A stretch of 64,000 bases of DNA from CAWIMX01 sp963792785 (GTDB lineage Bacteria > Acidobacteriota > Vicinamibacteria > Vicinamibacterales > CAVVIG01). The notes under the pieces were generated by a model. It did no database searches and was not told where the DNA came from. It saw only the letters and a program-made list of their open reading frames with translations. The translations under genes were made by a program, and so were the position numbers. Position 1 is the first letter of the stretch. Each line of letters begins with the position of its first letter. Shown piece after piece: positions 1 to 9,301 of this stretch. The stretch is from positions 1,054,001 through 1,118,000 of the forward strand of contig CAWBXO010000004.1 in NCBI GenBank assembly GCA_963792785.1, written 5' to 3'.

Positions 1-1432
<1,432 letters not shown>

Positions 1433-1440
1433 GAGCCTCC

Positions 1441-1460
1441 GGCGGGCCTGAAGGCCCGCC
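1441..1460. repeat. GC-rich palindrome, copy 1 of a dispersed family
   Basis: Nine-base perfect arms (GGCGGGCCT / AGGCCCGCC) around a GA loop, between hscB and hscA. The same core recurs at 60306-60333 with a compensated G-C to A-T pair change. It may be a REP-like element or a processing or attenuation hairpin. Confidence 0.7.
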
Positions 1461-2054
1461 CTACGACAGTTCGCGTTCGATTCCCGCGATCAGGTTCGAG
1501 ATGTAGTTCCGCTCGAGCACGCGGTCGCGCAACTGCTCGAGCACGCCGCGCCGCGCCCCGGCCGGCGCGTCCGCTTCCACGAGCGCGTCCCACCGGTCGG
1601 CGAGCTCGGCCAGGGCGGCCTCGTGATCGGCGCGCTTGGCGTCGATCGGCCCGCGGGCCTGCTCGAGCCGCGGCCGCCACTCGGCCTCCGGCGCGCCCGA
1701 CGCGCGCAGTTCGCGCACCGCGTCCAGCTCCTCGTTCAGCGCGAACACTTCCTCCAGGAGCGCCGGCGGCACCTGCCGCGACGCCTCCCGCGGGCTCGCG
1801 GCCGCCAGGCCTTCGATCTCCAGCAGGTACGCGGTCCGCGCCGCCGGATCGCGCAGCGTCCGGTACGCGTCGTTCAGGTACGACGCGCGGCTGAGGCTGG
1901 TGCGCCGTTCCTCGGGGCTGGCGTTGTGAAAATAGTCAGGGTGCCACTCCCGGCTCAGCGCGCGAAACCGCGTGTCGAGCGCACCGGCCGGCACGTTCAG
2001 CTTGCGCGGCAGCCCCAGGAACGCGAAGTAATCGCCGAACGCCTGAATGATCAG
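1461..2054 (-). CDS. hscB: Co-chaperone HscB (J-domain)
   Basis: J-protein partner of HscA that brings IscU to the chaperone. The N-terminal J-domain carries the HPD tripeptide (REWHPDYF) and the family opening GDYFAFLGLP; the C-terminal part is the helical IscU-binding domain. Length of about 197 aa suits the family. No ATG, GTG or TTG lies ahead of the J-domain in frame. The best start is CTG at 2052-2054, which overlaps the iscU stop as CTGA, a coupling pattern like ATGA; ATT at 2046-2048 is the other option. Confidence 0.85.
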   Translation of the reverse strand: MIIQAFGDYFAFLGLPRKLNVPAGALDTRFRALSREWHPDYFHNASPEERRTSLSRASYLNDAYRTLRDPAARTAYLLEIEGLAAASPREASRQVPPALLEEVFALNEELDAVRELRASGAPEAEWRPRLEQARGPIDAKRADHEAALAELADRWDALVEADAPAGARRGVLEQLRDRVLERNYISNLIAGIERELS

Positions 2055-2437
2055 CCCTGCTGCTTCTTCCGGTAATCGGCGATGGCCGCCTTGATCGCGT
2101 CCTCGGCCAGCACCGAACAGTGAATCTTGACGGGCGGCAAACTCAGCTCGGTGACGATGTCGGTGTTCTTGATGGCGAGCGCCTCGTCGACCGTCCTGCC
2201 TTTGAGCCACTCGGTCGCGAGGCTCGAGCTCGCGATGGCCGACCCGCACCCGAAGGTCTTGAACTTCGCTTCATCAATTACCCCGGTGTCCGGGTTGACC
2301 TTGACCTGCAGCTTCATCACGTCGCCGCACTCCGGCGCGCCGACGAGCCCGGTGCCCACGTTGCGGTCGTCCTTGGGGAACGACCCGACATTGCGCGGGT
2401 GCTCGTAGTGATCGATGACTTTCTCTGAGTACGCCAT
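2051..2437 (-). CDS. iscU: Fe-S cluster scaffold IscU
   Basis: Scaffold on which IscS sulfur and iron form a [2Fe-2S] cluster. The 128-aa protein has the three conserved cysteines in the contexts GAPECGD, FGCGSA and KIHCSVLAEDA, plus the LPPVK motif recognised by HscA. It opens with the typical MAYSEKVIDHYEHPRNVG. Its ATG directly follows a tandem octamer whose minus-strand unit GAGGAACT supplies the Shine-Dalgarno sequence. It is the third isc gene of the operon and its stop overlaps the proposed hscB start. Confidence 0.96.
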   Translation of the reverse strand: MAYSEKVIDHYEHPRNVGSFPKDDRNVGTGLVGAPECGDVMKLQVKVNPDTGVIDEAKFKTFGCGSAIASSSLATEWLKGRTVDEALAIKNTDIVTELSLPPVKIHCSVLAEDAIKAAIADYRKKQQG

Positions 2438-2489
2438 AGTTCCTCAGTTCCTCAGTTCCTCAGTTCCCCAGCTTCTCAGTTCCTCAGCT
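2438..2489. repeat. Octamer tandem repeat between iscS and iscU
   Basis: About six and a half units of AGTTCCTC (three exact copies next to iscU, then variants) fill the spacer. On the coding strand the unit reads GAGGAACT, so every unit carries a GAGGA Shine-Dalgarno core and the last one sits just before the iscU ATG. Confidence 0.85.
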
Positions 2490-3710
2490 TCAGTGGACTT
2501 CCCACTGCATGGTCGACAGATCGACGCCTTCTTTCGCCATTTCGTAGAGCGGCGACATCTCGCGCAGCCGCGTCACCACCGTCGTGAGCCTGTCGGCGAC
2601 GTAGTCGATTTCTTCCTCGGTCGTCCAGCGGCCGATGCCGAAGCGGATCGAGGAATGCGCCAGGTCGTCGCCGGCGCCGAGGGCTTTCAGCACGTACGAC
2701 GGCTCGAGGCTGGCCGACGTGCAGGCGGATCCGGACGACACCGCGACGTCGTTGATCCCCATGAGCAGCGACTCGCCCTCGACGTACGCGAAGCTGACGT
2801 TGAGGTTGTGCGGCAGGCGGTGCTCCATCGATCCGTTGATGTAGATCTCGTCGAGGCCCTTGTGCAGCCGAGCGTTCAGCCGGTCGCGGAGCGCCATGAG
2901 GCGCGCCGTGTCCTCGTCCATCTCGAGCCGGCACAGCTCGGCGGCCTTGCCGAAGCCGACGATGCCGGGCACGTTCAGCGTGCCGGAGCGCATGCCGCGC
3001 TCGTGGCCGCCGCCGTCGATGAGGGGCGTGAGCAGCACGCGCGGGTTGCGGCGCCGCACGTAGAGCGCGCCGACGCCCTTCGGCCCGTACATCTTGTGCG
3101 CGCTCATCGCGGCCAGGTCCACCTTCATCGCGTTCACGTCGAAGGGAACCTTCCCGATCGCCTGGACGGCGTCGGTGTGGAAGAGGACGCCCTTCTCCTT
3201 CGCGATGGCCCCGATCTCGGCGATCGGCTGGATGACGCCGATCTCGTTGTTGGCGGCCATGATCGTGATGAGGATCGTCTTGTCGGTGATCGCGGCGCGC
3301 AGCTCGTCGAGGCTGATGCGGCCGTCCGTCTGCACCGGCAGGTAGGTGACGCGATACCCGCTCTTTTCAAGGTGCTTGCATGTATCGATCACCGCCTTGT
3401 GCTCGGTGACGCACGTGATGAGGTGATCGCCCTTCTCGTGGTACATCTCCGCGACGCCCTTGATCGCGAGGTTGTCGGCCTCGGTCGCGCCGCTCGTGAA
3501 GACGATCTCCTTGGGGCTCGCGCCGATGAGGTCCGCCACCTGCTTCCGTGCCGTGTCGACGGCCTCCTCGGCCGCCCAGCCAAATGCGTGGTTGCGGCTC
3601 GCCGCGTTGCCGAAGCGATCGGTGAAGTACGGGAGCATGGCCTCGACCACCCGGGGGTCGACCGGCGTCGTCGCGTGATGATCCAGATAGATCGGAAATT
3701 TCAACGCCAT
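2490..3710 (-). CDS. iscS: Cysteine desulfurase IscS
   Basis: PLP enzyme that converts cysteine to alanine and a persulfide used for Fe-S clusters and thiolation. The 406-aa protein has the family start YLDHHATTP, the PLP lysine in SAHKMYG and the mobile-loop active cysteine in SSGSACTS. It lies between iscR and iscU. With cysM and a CysO-type pathway in the same operon it could draw on locally made cysteine, and it may also feed the rhodanese domain of the MoeB-like protein; that part is inference. Confidence 0.96.
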   Translation of the reverse strand: MALKFPIYLDHHATTPVDPRVVEAMLPYFTDRFGNAASRNHAFGWAAEEAVDTARKQVADLIGASPKEIVFTSGATEADNLAIKGVAEMYHEKGDHLITCVTEHKAVIDTCKHLEKSGYRVTYLPVQTDGRISLDELRAAITDKTILITIMAANNEIGVIQPIAEIGAIAKEKGVLFHTDAVQAIGKVPFDVNAMKVDLAAMSAHKMYGPKGVGALYVRRRNPRVLLTPLIDGGGHERGMRSGTLNVPGIVGFGKAAELCRLEMDEDTARLMALRDRLNARLHKGLDEIYINGSMEHRLPHNLNVSFAYVEGESLLMGINDVAVSSGSACTSASLEPSYVLKALGAGDDLAHSSIRFGIGRWTTEEEIDYVADRLTTVVTRLREMSPLYEMAKEGVDLSTMQWEVH

Positions 3711-3726
3711 GGGTGTTCTCGCGCGG

Positions 3727-4177
3727 CTATGCCGGCCGCAGCACCGCGGGCCGCGCCACGGGTTCCGGCGGCGGTTCGGAGGCCAGTTCGGCGATGCTGC
3801 AGTCGCCGAGGGCCGACAGGATGCGCGAGCGGACGCGCCAGAGCGGATCGCGCACGTTGCACTTCGCGTACTGGTCGCAGCGCTCGTCCTCGACCGAGCA
3901 CGCCGTGACGGTGACCGGGCCCTCGATCGCCTGGATGACGTCGGCGACCGAAATGCGATCGGCCGTGCGCGACAAGCTGGTACCCGCCGCGGGTGCCCTG
4001 GTGCGACGTGAGGAGATTCCGCCGGGCCAGGCGCTGCAGGACCTTCGCCATCAGCTCGAGCGGGATGTCGTACTGCTCGGCGATCTCGCGCGCGCTGGCC
4101 GCGCCGTCCGGGCCGCGCAGCGCGAGGTGCTTCATGGCGATGAGCGCGTAATCGGCCTTCTTGGACAGCCTCAGCAC
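3727..4177 (-). CDS. iscR: Rrf2-family Fe-S regulator IscR (frameshifted in this sequence)
   Basis: The first ~70 residues (GTG start at 4175-4177) are an Rrf2 winged helix (KKADYALIAMKHLA, GGYQL). The rest continues in another frame as SRTADRISVADVIQAIEG and then a cysteine triad spaced C-x6-C-x5-C for a [2Fe-2S] cluster. One extra base near 3974 separates the halves; removing it gives a normal-length protein. The triad marks it as a cluster-sensing regulator of this operon, with a matching operator at 7033-7058. The shift may be a sequencing error. Confidence 0.85.
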
Positions 4178-4186
4178 ATCCCCATC

Positions 4187-5365
4187 CTAATACTTCGGCT
4201 GGGAGGGGTCGACCTTGTCGATCCAGTCGAGAATCCCGCCTTTGAGGTTCAAGACGCGGGTAAACCCCACGGATCGGAGGAAATCAGCCGCTTTCGCGCT
4301 GCGGCCGCCCACCTTGCACTGCACGATCCATTCTTCGGCGGGATCGAGCTCCGCGTACCGCCGCGGGACCTCGCCGAGCGGCATGAGCCGCGAGCCCTCG
4401 ATCCGGTTGATCTGGTACTCGTTCGGCTCGCGGACGTCGAGGATCTGCAGCCGGTCGCCGCGATCGAGGCGCGCCTTGAGCTGGACGGCGGTGATCTCGG
4501 ACGCGTTGGCCGAGCCCAGGGCCGCGGCGAGCGCGTCCTGGTCGACCGCCGGCCGGATCCCGCAGAACTCCTCGTAGTCGATCAGCTTCGTCACGGTCGG
4601 GTGCGTGCCGCACACCGGGCAGTCCGGATCCTTCCTGAGCTTCAGCTCGCGGAAGTGCATCCGCAGCGCGTCGTAGATCAGGAACCGGCCCACGAGCGGC
4701 TCGCCGATCCCGGTGATCAGCTTGATCGCCTCGGTCGCCTGGATCACGCCGATGACGCCCGGCAGCACGCCGAGGACGCCGCCCTCCGCGCAGCTCGGCA
4801 CGAGCCCCGGCGGCGGCGGCTCGGGATAGAGGCACCGGTAGCACGGGCCGTCCTTCGTGCCGAACACCGACGCCTGGCCCTCGAACCGGAAGATGCTGCC
4901 GTACGTGTTGGGCTTGCCGAGGAGCACGCAGGCGTCGTTCACGAGGTACCGCGTCGGAAAGTTGTCCGTCCCGTCGAGGATGACGTCGTACGGCGCGAAC
5001 AGCTCCAGCGCATTCTGAGACGTGAGCGCCGTCTCGTAGGTGTTGACCGTGATGTGCGGGTTGATCGCCAGCAGGCGATCCTTCGCCGACGCCAGCTTCG
5101 ACCGGCCCACGTCCGGCGTGCCGTGGATGATCTGCCGCTGCAGGTTGCTGTAGTCGACGACGTCGAAGTCGACGATGCCGATGGTGCCGACGCCGGCGGC
5201 GGCCAGGTACATCGCGGCCGGCGAGCCGAGGCCGCCCGCGCCGATGCACAGCACGCTGCCGCCCTTCAGGCGGCGCTGCCCGTCCATGCCCACCTCGGGC
5301 ATGATCAGGTGCCGGCTGTAGCGCTTGATTTCCTCGTTCGTCAGCTCGGGCAGTGCGTCAGCCAC
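4187..5365 (-). CDS. MoeB/ThiF-type adenylyltransferase fused to rhodanese (MoeZ-like)
   Basis: E1-like enzyme that adenylates the C-terminal Gly of a ubiquitin-like sulfur carrier and then thiocarboxylates it. Residues ~1-270 are the ThiF domain with nucleotide loop IGAGGLGSP, QRQ and zinc pairs CYRC and CPVC; residues ~290-392 are a rhodanese domain with active cysteine in VQCKVGGRSA. This layout matches mycobacterial MoeZ, which loads CysO. It starts 4 bases after the sulfur-carrier gene, and its stop lies 9 bases before iscR. Confidence 0.93.
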   Translation of the reverse strand: MADALPELTNEEIKRYSRHLIMPEVGMDGQRRLKGGSVLCIGAGGLGSPAAMYLAAAGVGTIGIVDFDVVDYSNLQRQIIHGTPDVGRSKLASAKDRLLAINPHITVNTYETALTSQNALELFAPYDVILDGTDNFPTRYLVNDACVLLGKPNTYGSIFRFEGQASVFGTKDGPCYRCLYPEPPPPGLVPSCAEGGVLGVLPGVIGVIQATEAIKLITGIGEPLVGRFLIYDALRMHFRELKLRKDPDCPVCGTHPTVTKLIDYEEFCGIRPAVDQDALAAALGSANASEITAVQLKARLDRGDRLQILDVREPNEYQINRIEGSRLMPLGEVPRRYAELDPAEEWIVQCKVGGRSAKAADFLRSVGFTRVLNLKGGILDWIDKVDPSQPKY

Positions 5366-5369
5366 GGTG

Positions 5370-5651
5370 TTACTCCCGTCCTCCGGCCACCGACGGGATG
5401 ATGCTGATCGTGTCGCCCGCCTTCACCGGGGTCTGTTCCTTCTGCAGGTACCGGATGTCCTCGTCGTTCACGTAGATGTTCACGAAGCTCCGCAGCTTGC
5501 CCTGGTCGTTGTACAGGTGCGGCTTGAGGCCCGCGTGCTTCGTCGTGAGATCGGTGAGCAGATCGCCGACCGTCGCGCCGCTGGCCTCGACGGCGTCCTG
5601 CTTATCGGTGTAGGGCCGGAGCGGAGTGGGAATCAGAATTTTCGTCGCCAT
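5370..5651 (-). CDS. Ubiquitin-like sulfur carrier, CysO/MoaD/ThiS family
   Basis: Ninety-three residue beta-grasp protein, judged CysO-like from its neighbours (cysM, JAMM peptidase, MoeB-rhodanese). The carboxylate of a terminal Gly-Gly is normally thiocarboxylated to serve as sulfur donor for CysM. Here the end reads SVAGGRE: two extra residues mask the diglycine, so cleavage would be needed before activation. The first 50 bases overlap the JAMM peptidase gene, which suggests coupled translation. Confidence 0.88.
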   Translation of the reverse strand: MATKILIPTPLRPYTDKQDAVEASGATVGDLLTDLTTKHAGLKPHLYNDQGKLRSFVNIYVNDEDIRYLQKEQTPVKAGDTISIIPSVAGGRE

Positions 5652-6069
5652 TGAGCTCGCCTTCTTCGAATACGGTTCGATCGTCTTTCAGCCACCAGAC
5701 GGTCATCTGCGCCGCCAGCCCGCCCGCCACCGCCACGATGACGTAGGCGAACGTCGGCCACGCGTGATCCAGATCGTACTGCGAGGGCCGCGCCGGGTGA
5801 TCCGGATGCGAGTGGTAGAACCCCAGCAGCTCGCCGCCCAGTTCCGCCGCGCGCTGCTCGGCGAGGCGGTAGTCGGACGGCCGCACGAGGAAGCGCCGGC
5901 GCGGCCCCTCCTCGGTCGTGTTGGGCAGCGCCACGACGGCGTCCACGCGGCCGTCGCGCCCGACCATCGCGCCGCAGCACTCGTGGGGATAGGTTTCCTG
6001 CCCGTGATCGCGAATGGCGCGCGCCACCGCGGGGCCGAGCGTGAACGGCGGGTGCGCGGCCTCAGGCAT
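5602..6069 (-). CDS. JAMM/Mpn+ metallopeptidase (Mec-like)
   Basis: Zinc peptidase of 155 aa. The full JAMM signature is visible: upstream glutamate in YPHECCG and H-x-H-x7-S-x2-D in YHSHPDHPARPSQYD. Mycobacterial Mec releases cysteine from the CysO-cysteine adduct, and QbsD-type relatives remove a C-terminal dipeptide from a sulfur carrier. Both roles fit here because the neighbouring carrier ends GGRE. It overlaps cysM by 8 bases upstream and the carrier gene by 50 bases downstream. Confidence 0.92.
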   Translation of the reverse strand: MPEAAHPPFTLGPAVARAIRDHGQETYPHECCGAMVGRDGRVDAVVALPNTTEEGPRRRFLVRPSDYRLAEQRAAELGGELLGFYHSHPDHPARPSQYDLDHAWPTFAYVIVAVAGGLAAQMTVWWLKDDRTVFEEGELNGDENSDSHSAPALHR

Positions 6070-6997
6070 CGGCGGTCCAGAACTTCTCGGTCAGGTACTT
6101 CTCCGCGCCGTCCGGGAACACGGTCACGACGACCCCCTCGCGCAGGCGCGACGCCACATCGAGCGACGCCGCGAGCGCCGCGCCCGACGAGATGCCCGCC
6201 AGCACGCCTTCTTCGCGCGCCAGCCGCTTCACCATCTCGTACGCCTTCTCGCTGCCGACGCGCAGGTCCTCGTCGGCGAGGGTCGCGTCGTAGATCCCCG
6301 GGATGATCGCGGTCTCCATGTGCTTCAACCCCTCGAGCCCGTGGAAGGGCGAGTCGGGCTGGAACGAGATCAGCTTGATGGCCTGGTTGAACTGGCGCAG
6401 GCGCCGCCCGGTGCCCATGAACGTCCCGCTCGTGCCCAGGCCGGCCACGAAGTGCGTGAGCCGCCCGCTCGTCTGCTCGATGATCTCGGCGCCCGTCGTG
6501 TCGAAGTGCGCGCGCCAGTTCGACTCGTTGTTGTACTGATCCGGGTAGAAATACCGGTCCGGATCCGCGGCGTGCATCCGCCGCGCCTCGCGAATCGCGC
6601 CGTCCGTGCTCTCGAGCGGGCTCGTGAGCACCAGCTCGGCGCCGAAGACGCGCAGGATGCGCTTGCGCTCCGGGCTCGCATTGTCGGGCACGCAGAGCGT
6701 CACCGGGTAGCCCTTGGCCGCGCCGATCATCGCGTACGCGATGCCCGTGTTGCCCGAGGTCGCGTCGAGGATCGTCTTGCCCGCCACCAGCCGGCCCGAC
6801 GCCTCGCCGTCCGCGATCATCCGCGCCGCCGCGCGGTCCTTCACGGACCCGCCCGGGTTCCGGCCCTCGAATTTCGCGTAGAGCTCGACGCCCGGCGTCT
6901 CCCGTTCGAAATGGCGCAGCCGGATGAGCGGGGTGCGGCCGATGAGGTCCAGGATGGACACGCCGATGGACGAAACCGGAGCCGAGGCCTGACTCAT
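6062..6997 (-). CDS. cysM: PLP-dependent cysteine synthase CysM
   Basis: Beta-substitution enzyme forming cysteine (or a CysO-cysteine adduct) from O-acetyl- or O-phosphoserine. The 311-aa protein has the PLP lysine in GSVKDRAA, the substrate loop TSGNTG and the phosphate loop GTSGTF. It is the first gene of the long sulfur operon and is followed by overlapping JAMM and CysO-like genes, matching the mycobacterial mec-cysO-cysM set. This context favours thiocarboxylate, rather than free sulfide, as the sulfur donor. Confidence 0.92.
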   Translation of the reverse strand: MSQASAPVSSIGVSILDLIGRTPLIRLRHFERETPGVELYAKFEGRNPGGSVKDRAAARMIADGEASGRLVAGKTILDATSGNTGIAYAMIGAAKGYPVTLCVPDNASPERKRILRVFGAELVLTSPLESTDGAIREARRMHAADPDRYFYPDQYNNESNWRAHFDTTGAEIIEQTSGRLTHFVAGLGTSGTFMGTGRRLRQFNQAIKLISFQPDSPFHGLEGLKHMETAIIPGIYDATLADEDLRVGSEKAYEMVKRLAREEGVLAGISSGAALAASLDVASRLREGVVVTVFPDGAEKYLTEKFWTADA

Positions 6998-7032
6998 AGA
7001 CTGATGACCGGCGACCGATGACCGGAAGTTAC

Positions 7033-7058
7033 ATATCCGACCATACTAGTCGGAGTAT
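7033..7058. promoter_or_regulatory. IscR type 1-like operator upstream of cysM
   Basis: Dyad CCGAC-N7-GTCGG flanked by ATA and TAT, read on the minus strand. Arms and 7-base spacing agree with the type 1 IscR site (YYGAC-N7-GTCRR with outer ATA/TAT); the outer ATA on one side is one base further out. It lies 36 bases upstream of the cysM ATG at the head of the operon that encodes the regulator, which suggests feedback control. Confidence 0.65.
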
Positions 7059-7086
7059 AGCATCGTGACGAGTCTGCTATACTCCG
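7051..7086. promoter_or_regulatory. Perfect 12-bp inverted repeat in the cysM divergent promoter region
   Basis: CGGAGTATAGCA, then 12 bases, then TGCTATACTCCG. Each arm contains a TATACT -10-like hexamer pointing outward (toward cysM and toward the plus-strand gene). It partly overlaps the IscR-type dyad, so both promoters could share one repressor or stem. Confidence 0.55.
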
Positions 7087-7198
7087 GCGCGGCCGGTGAC
7101 GACGTCCGCAATCGACAGAAGTCTCTCATACAAAACGAGATCCGGGATCGGCTGACGCGGCCCCCACCCTCACGGGGCTGGAGGCGCTCGGCGGCTGG

Positions 7199-7778
7199 TT
7201 GTTCAAACGCCGCACGTCCATTCCGGTTCCGATCATTCTCGTCCTGCTCGTGGTCCCGGCCGGTGACGCCGCCGCGTCGCGGGCCCTGGTGGGCGCGGGC
7301 GCGTCGCTCGTCCTCGCCGGCGAGCTGCTCCGCTTCTGGGCGGTCCGCCACATCGGCGCGATCTCGCGCACGCGCGCCGATCGGCTCGGCCCCCTGGTGG
7401 CCGGCGGGCCGTTCCGCTTCGTCCGCAATCCCCTCTACATCGGCAACCTGCTGATCTGGGCCGGCTTCGCGCTGGCGGCGCGGCTCGTGTGGCTGGCGCC
7501 GGCGGTCGTCCTCCTGATTGGGTTCGAGTATCACGCGATCGTCCGCTGGGAGGAGCAGCTGCTGCTCGCGCGGCGCGGCGACGAGTACCCGCGCGTACCT
7601 CCGCCGCGTGCCGCGGTGGCTCCCGTCGCTCGCGGCGCCGCCCGACGTCCCCACGCGGCCGGCGGCGTACACCTGGACGCAGGCGCTCTACAGCGAGCGC
7701 GGCACGATCATCGCCATCGCCGCCGGCGCGCTGCTGCTCATCCTGAAGGCGCGCGTCCTGCCGCCCGGCCTGTCCTAA
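7199..7778 (+). CDS. Isoprenylcysteine carboxyl methyltransferase-like membrane protein (frameshifted)
   Basis: Small membrane methyltransferase of the ICMT/PEMT type. Hydrophobic segments flank the signature GPFRFVRNPLYIGN and the helix ending HAIVRWEEQLLL. The reading frame is lost at CCC 7588-7590; dropping one C restores DEYRAYLRRVPRWLP and a normal C-terminus with a last transmembrane helix. The start is uncertain: TTG at 7199 is the only common start near the family's opening GWLFKRRT, though homology seems to extend a little upstream. The substrate is unknown. Confidence 0.75.
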
Positions 7779-8476
7779 GCCGGCGTGTTGTGGAGCGTTT
7801 GCCACAGATACCAGCACGCCACCGATCGGTACGGGCGCCAGGCCTCGCCGATCTTCTGCATGCGCGCGGGCTTCGGGCGCTGGCGCATCCGGTAGAGGCG
7901 CTGCATCGCGGTCTGGATGCCGAGATCGCCCACCGGCAGGACGTCGGGCCGGTGCAGCCGGAACATCAGGAACATCTCGGCGGTCCAGCGGCCGAAGCCG
8001 CGCACTGATGTCAGGTGCGCGATCACGTCCTCGTCCGGCAGCGTGTGGATCGTGTCGAGCCGGAGCCGGCCGTCGCCGACGCGGGCGCAGAGGTCGCGGA
8101 CGTAGCTGACCTTCTGCCCGCTCAGCCCCACGCTCCGGAGCGTGGCGTCGTCCACCCCGGCGATCGCGTCCCAGCCCGGGATGGCGCCGCCCGGGAAGAG
8201 CCCGACCAGCCGCCCGTAGATCGTGGCGGCCGCCTTCGTGGAGAGCTGCTGGCTCACGATCGCGCCGACCAGGGCCGAGAGATGATCGGCGCGCTGGCGC
8301 GCGGCCAGGCCGCACGGGCCGATGCGGCGGATGGCGGCGGCGAGAATCGGATCCCGTCGCAGGAGCAGGCGCCGGGCGCGCGCGTAGTCGTTCGCGGTGA
8401 GGGCGCGCGGACGGCCGGCGGCGGCCGCGCGTGGGCTACGCCGTGCGCGCGATGCGGAAGCCGATGCTGTGGGCAT
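7775..8476 (-). CDS. DNA-3-methyladenine glycosylase II (AlkA-type, HhH-GPD)
   Basis: Base-excision repair enzyme for alkylated bases. The helix-hairpin-helix VRGFGRWTA is followed by LPVGDLGIQ, whose aspartate is the catalytic residue of the HhH-GPD family; an upstream VSQQLSTKAA segment also fits. No start codon lies between the FGE-like stop and the conserved domain, so the ATG at 8474-8476 inside the end of the upstream gene is proposed (41-base overlap, 233 aa). The end overlaps the convergent methyltransferase gene by 4 bases. Confidence 0.88.
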   Translation of the reverse strand: MPTASASASRARRSPRAAAAGRPRALTANDYARARRLLLRRDPILAAAIRRIGPCGLAARQRADHLSALVGAIVSQQLSTKAAATIYGRLVGLFPGGAIPGWDAIAGVDDATLRSVGLSGQKVSYVRDLCARVGDGRLRLDTIHTLPDEDVIAHLTSVRGFGRWTAEMFLMFRLHRPDVLPVGDLGIQTAMQRLYRMRQRPKPARMQKIGEAWRPYRSVACWYLWQTLHNTPA

Positions 8477-9215
8477 AGGTGTCGGGGGGGACCGCGTGGC
8501 GATGGGCGCAGCGGAGCATCGCCGGATCGTCGCACACCCACGACCCGCCGCGCACGAGGCGCATCTGGCCGCCCGCCGGGCCCCGCGGATCGCGCTCGTC
8601 GGACGACGCGTAGCTCTCGGGTCCGTACCAGTCGGATACCCATTCCCAGACATTGCCCGTCATGTCGTACAGACCGAACGCGTTGGGCGGGTACGTGCCG
8701 GTCGGCTTCGTGCCGCGCTGGCGCTTCTGCGCCGGGTCGGCGAGATAGTTGGCCCGCGACGGGTCGAGCGTCGGCCCCCACGGGTAGGCCTGCCCCTCGA
8801 GACCGCCGCGCGCGGCCTTCTCCCATTCGGCCTCGGTCGGCAGACGGAAGACACCGCCCTGCGTTTCGGAGAGCCACCGGCAGTAGGCCTCAGCGTCTTC
8901 ACAGGTGACGAGCACGACCGGGTGATTACCGTGTCCTGACGGCGGCTCGCCGCGGTGCCAGGTGTACGGCGCGGCGAACTCGCGGAACGGCGATTCGCGT
9001 CCGCCGGAGGCGATGGCGGGCAGCTCGCGGAGCGCCGGCGCCGGATGACTGGTGGCGCGGACGAAGCGGGCGTACTCGTCGACGGTGACCGGGAACCGGC
9101 CGATGAACACCTCGCTCACGGACACACGATGGACGGGGCGCTCATCGGCGGAGCCGTCGCCGGCGCCCATCAGGAATTCCCCGGCGGGTATGCGGGCCAG
9201 ATTGGGTGCTGTCAC
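8436..9215 (-). CDS. Formylglycine-generating-enzyme-like (SUMF1/EgtB fold) protein
   Basis: FGE-sulfatase domain protein of 259 aa with the hallmarks IPAGEFLMGA, LPTEAEWEKAARGG, GNVWEWVSDWY and LVRGGSW. Two cysteines near the end are spaced C-x6-C, not the C-x4-C of classical copper FGE, so conversion of cysteine to formylglycine is not assured. The sulfatase-like protein at 56.9 kb lacks a target cysteine. GTG start at 9213-9215, with a TATACT hexamer about 17 bases upstream. Confidence 0.85.
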   Translation of the reverse strand: MTAPNLARIPAGEFLMGAGDGSADERPVHRVSVSEVFIGRFPVTVDEYARFVRATSHPAPALRELPAIASGGRESPFREFAAPYTWHRGEPPSGHGNHPVVLVTCEDAEAYCRWLSETQGGVFRLPTEAEWEKAARGGLEGQAYPWGPTLDPSRANYLADPAQKRQRGTKPTGTYPPNAFGLYDMTGNVWEWVSDWYGPESYASSDERDPRGPAGGQMRLVRGGSWVCDDPAMLRCAHRHAVPPDTYAHSIGFRIARTA

Positions 9216-9301
9216 GCCTAGATGTCTGGCCGAGTATAGACCAGCGAATCGCCGCCGGTTTCGGTCTCTCTTCGTGAAATTGCCGCTAATAGACCATAAT
9301 C

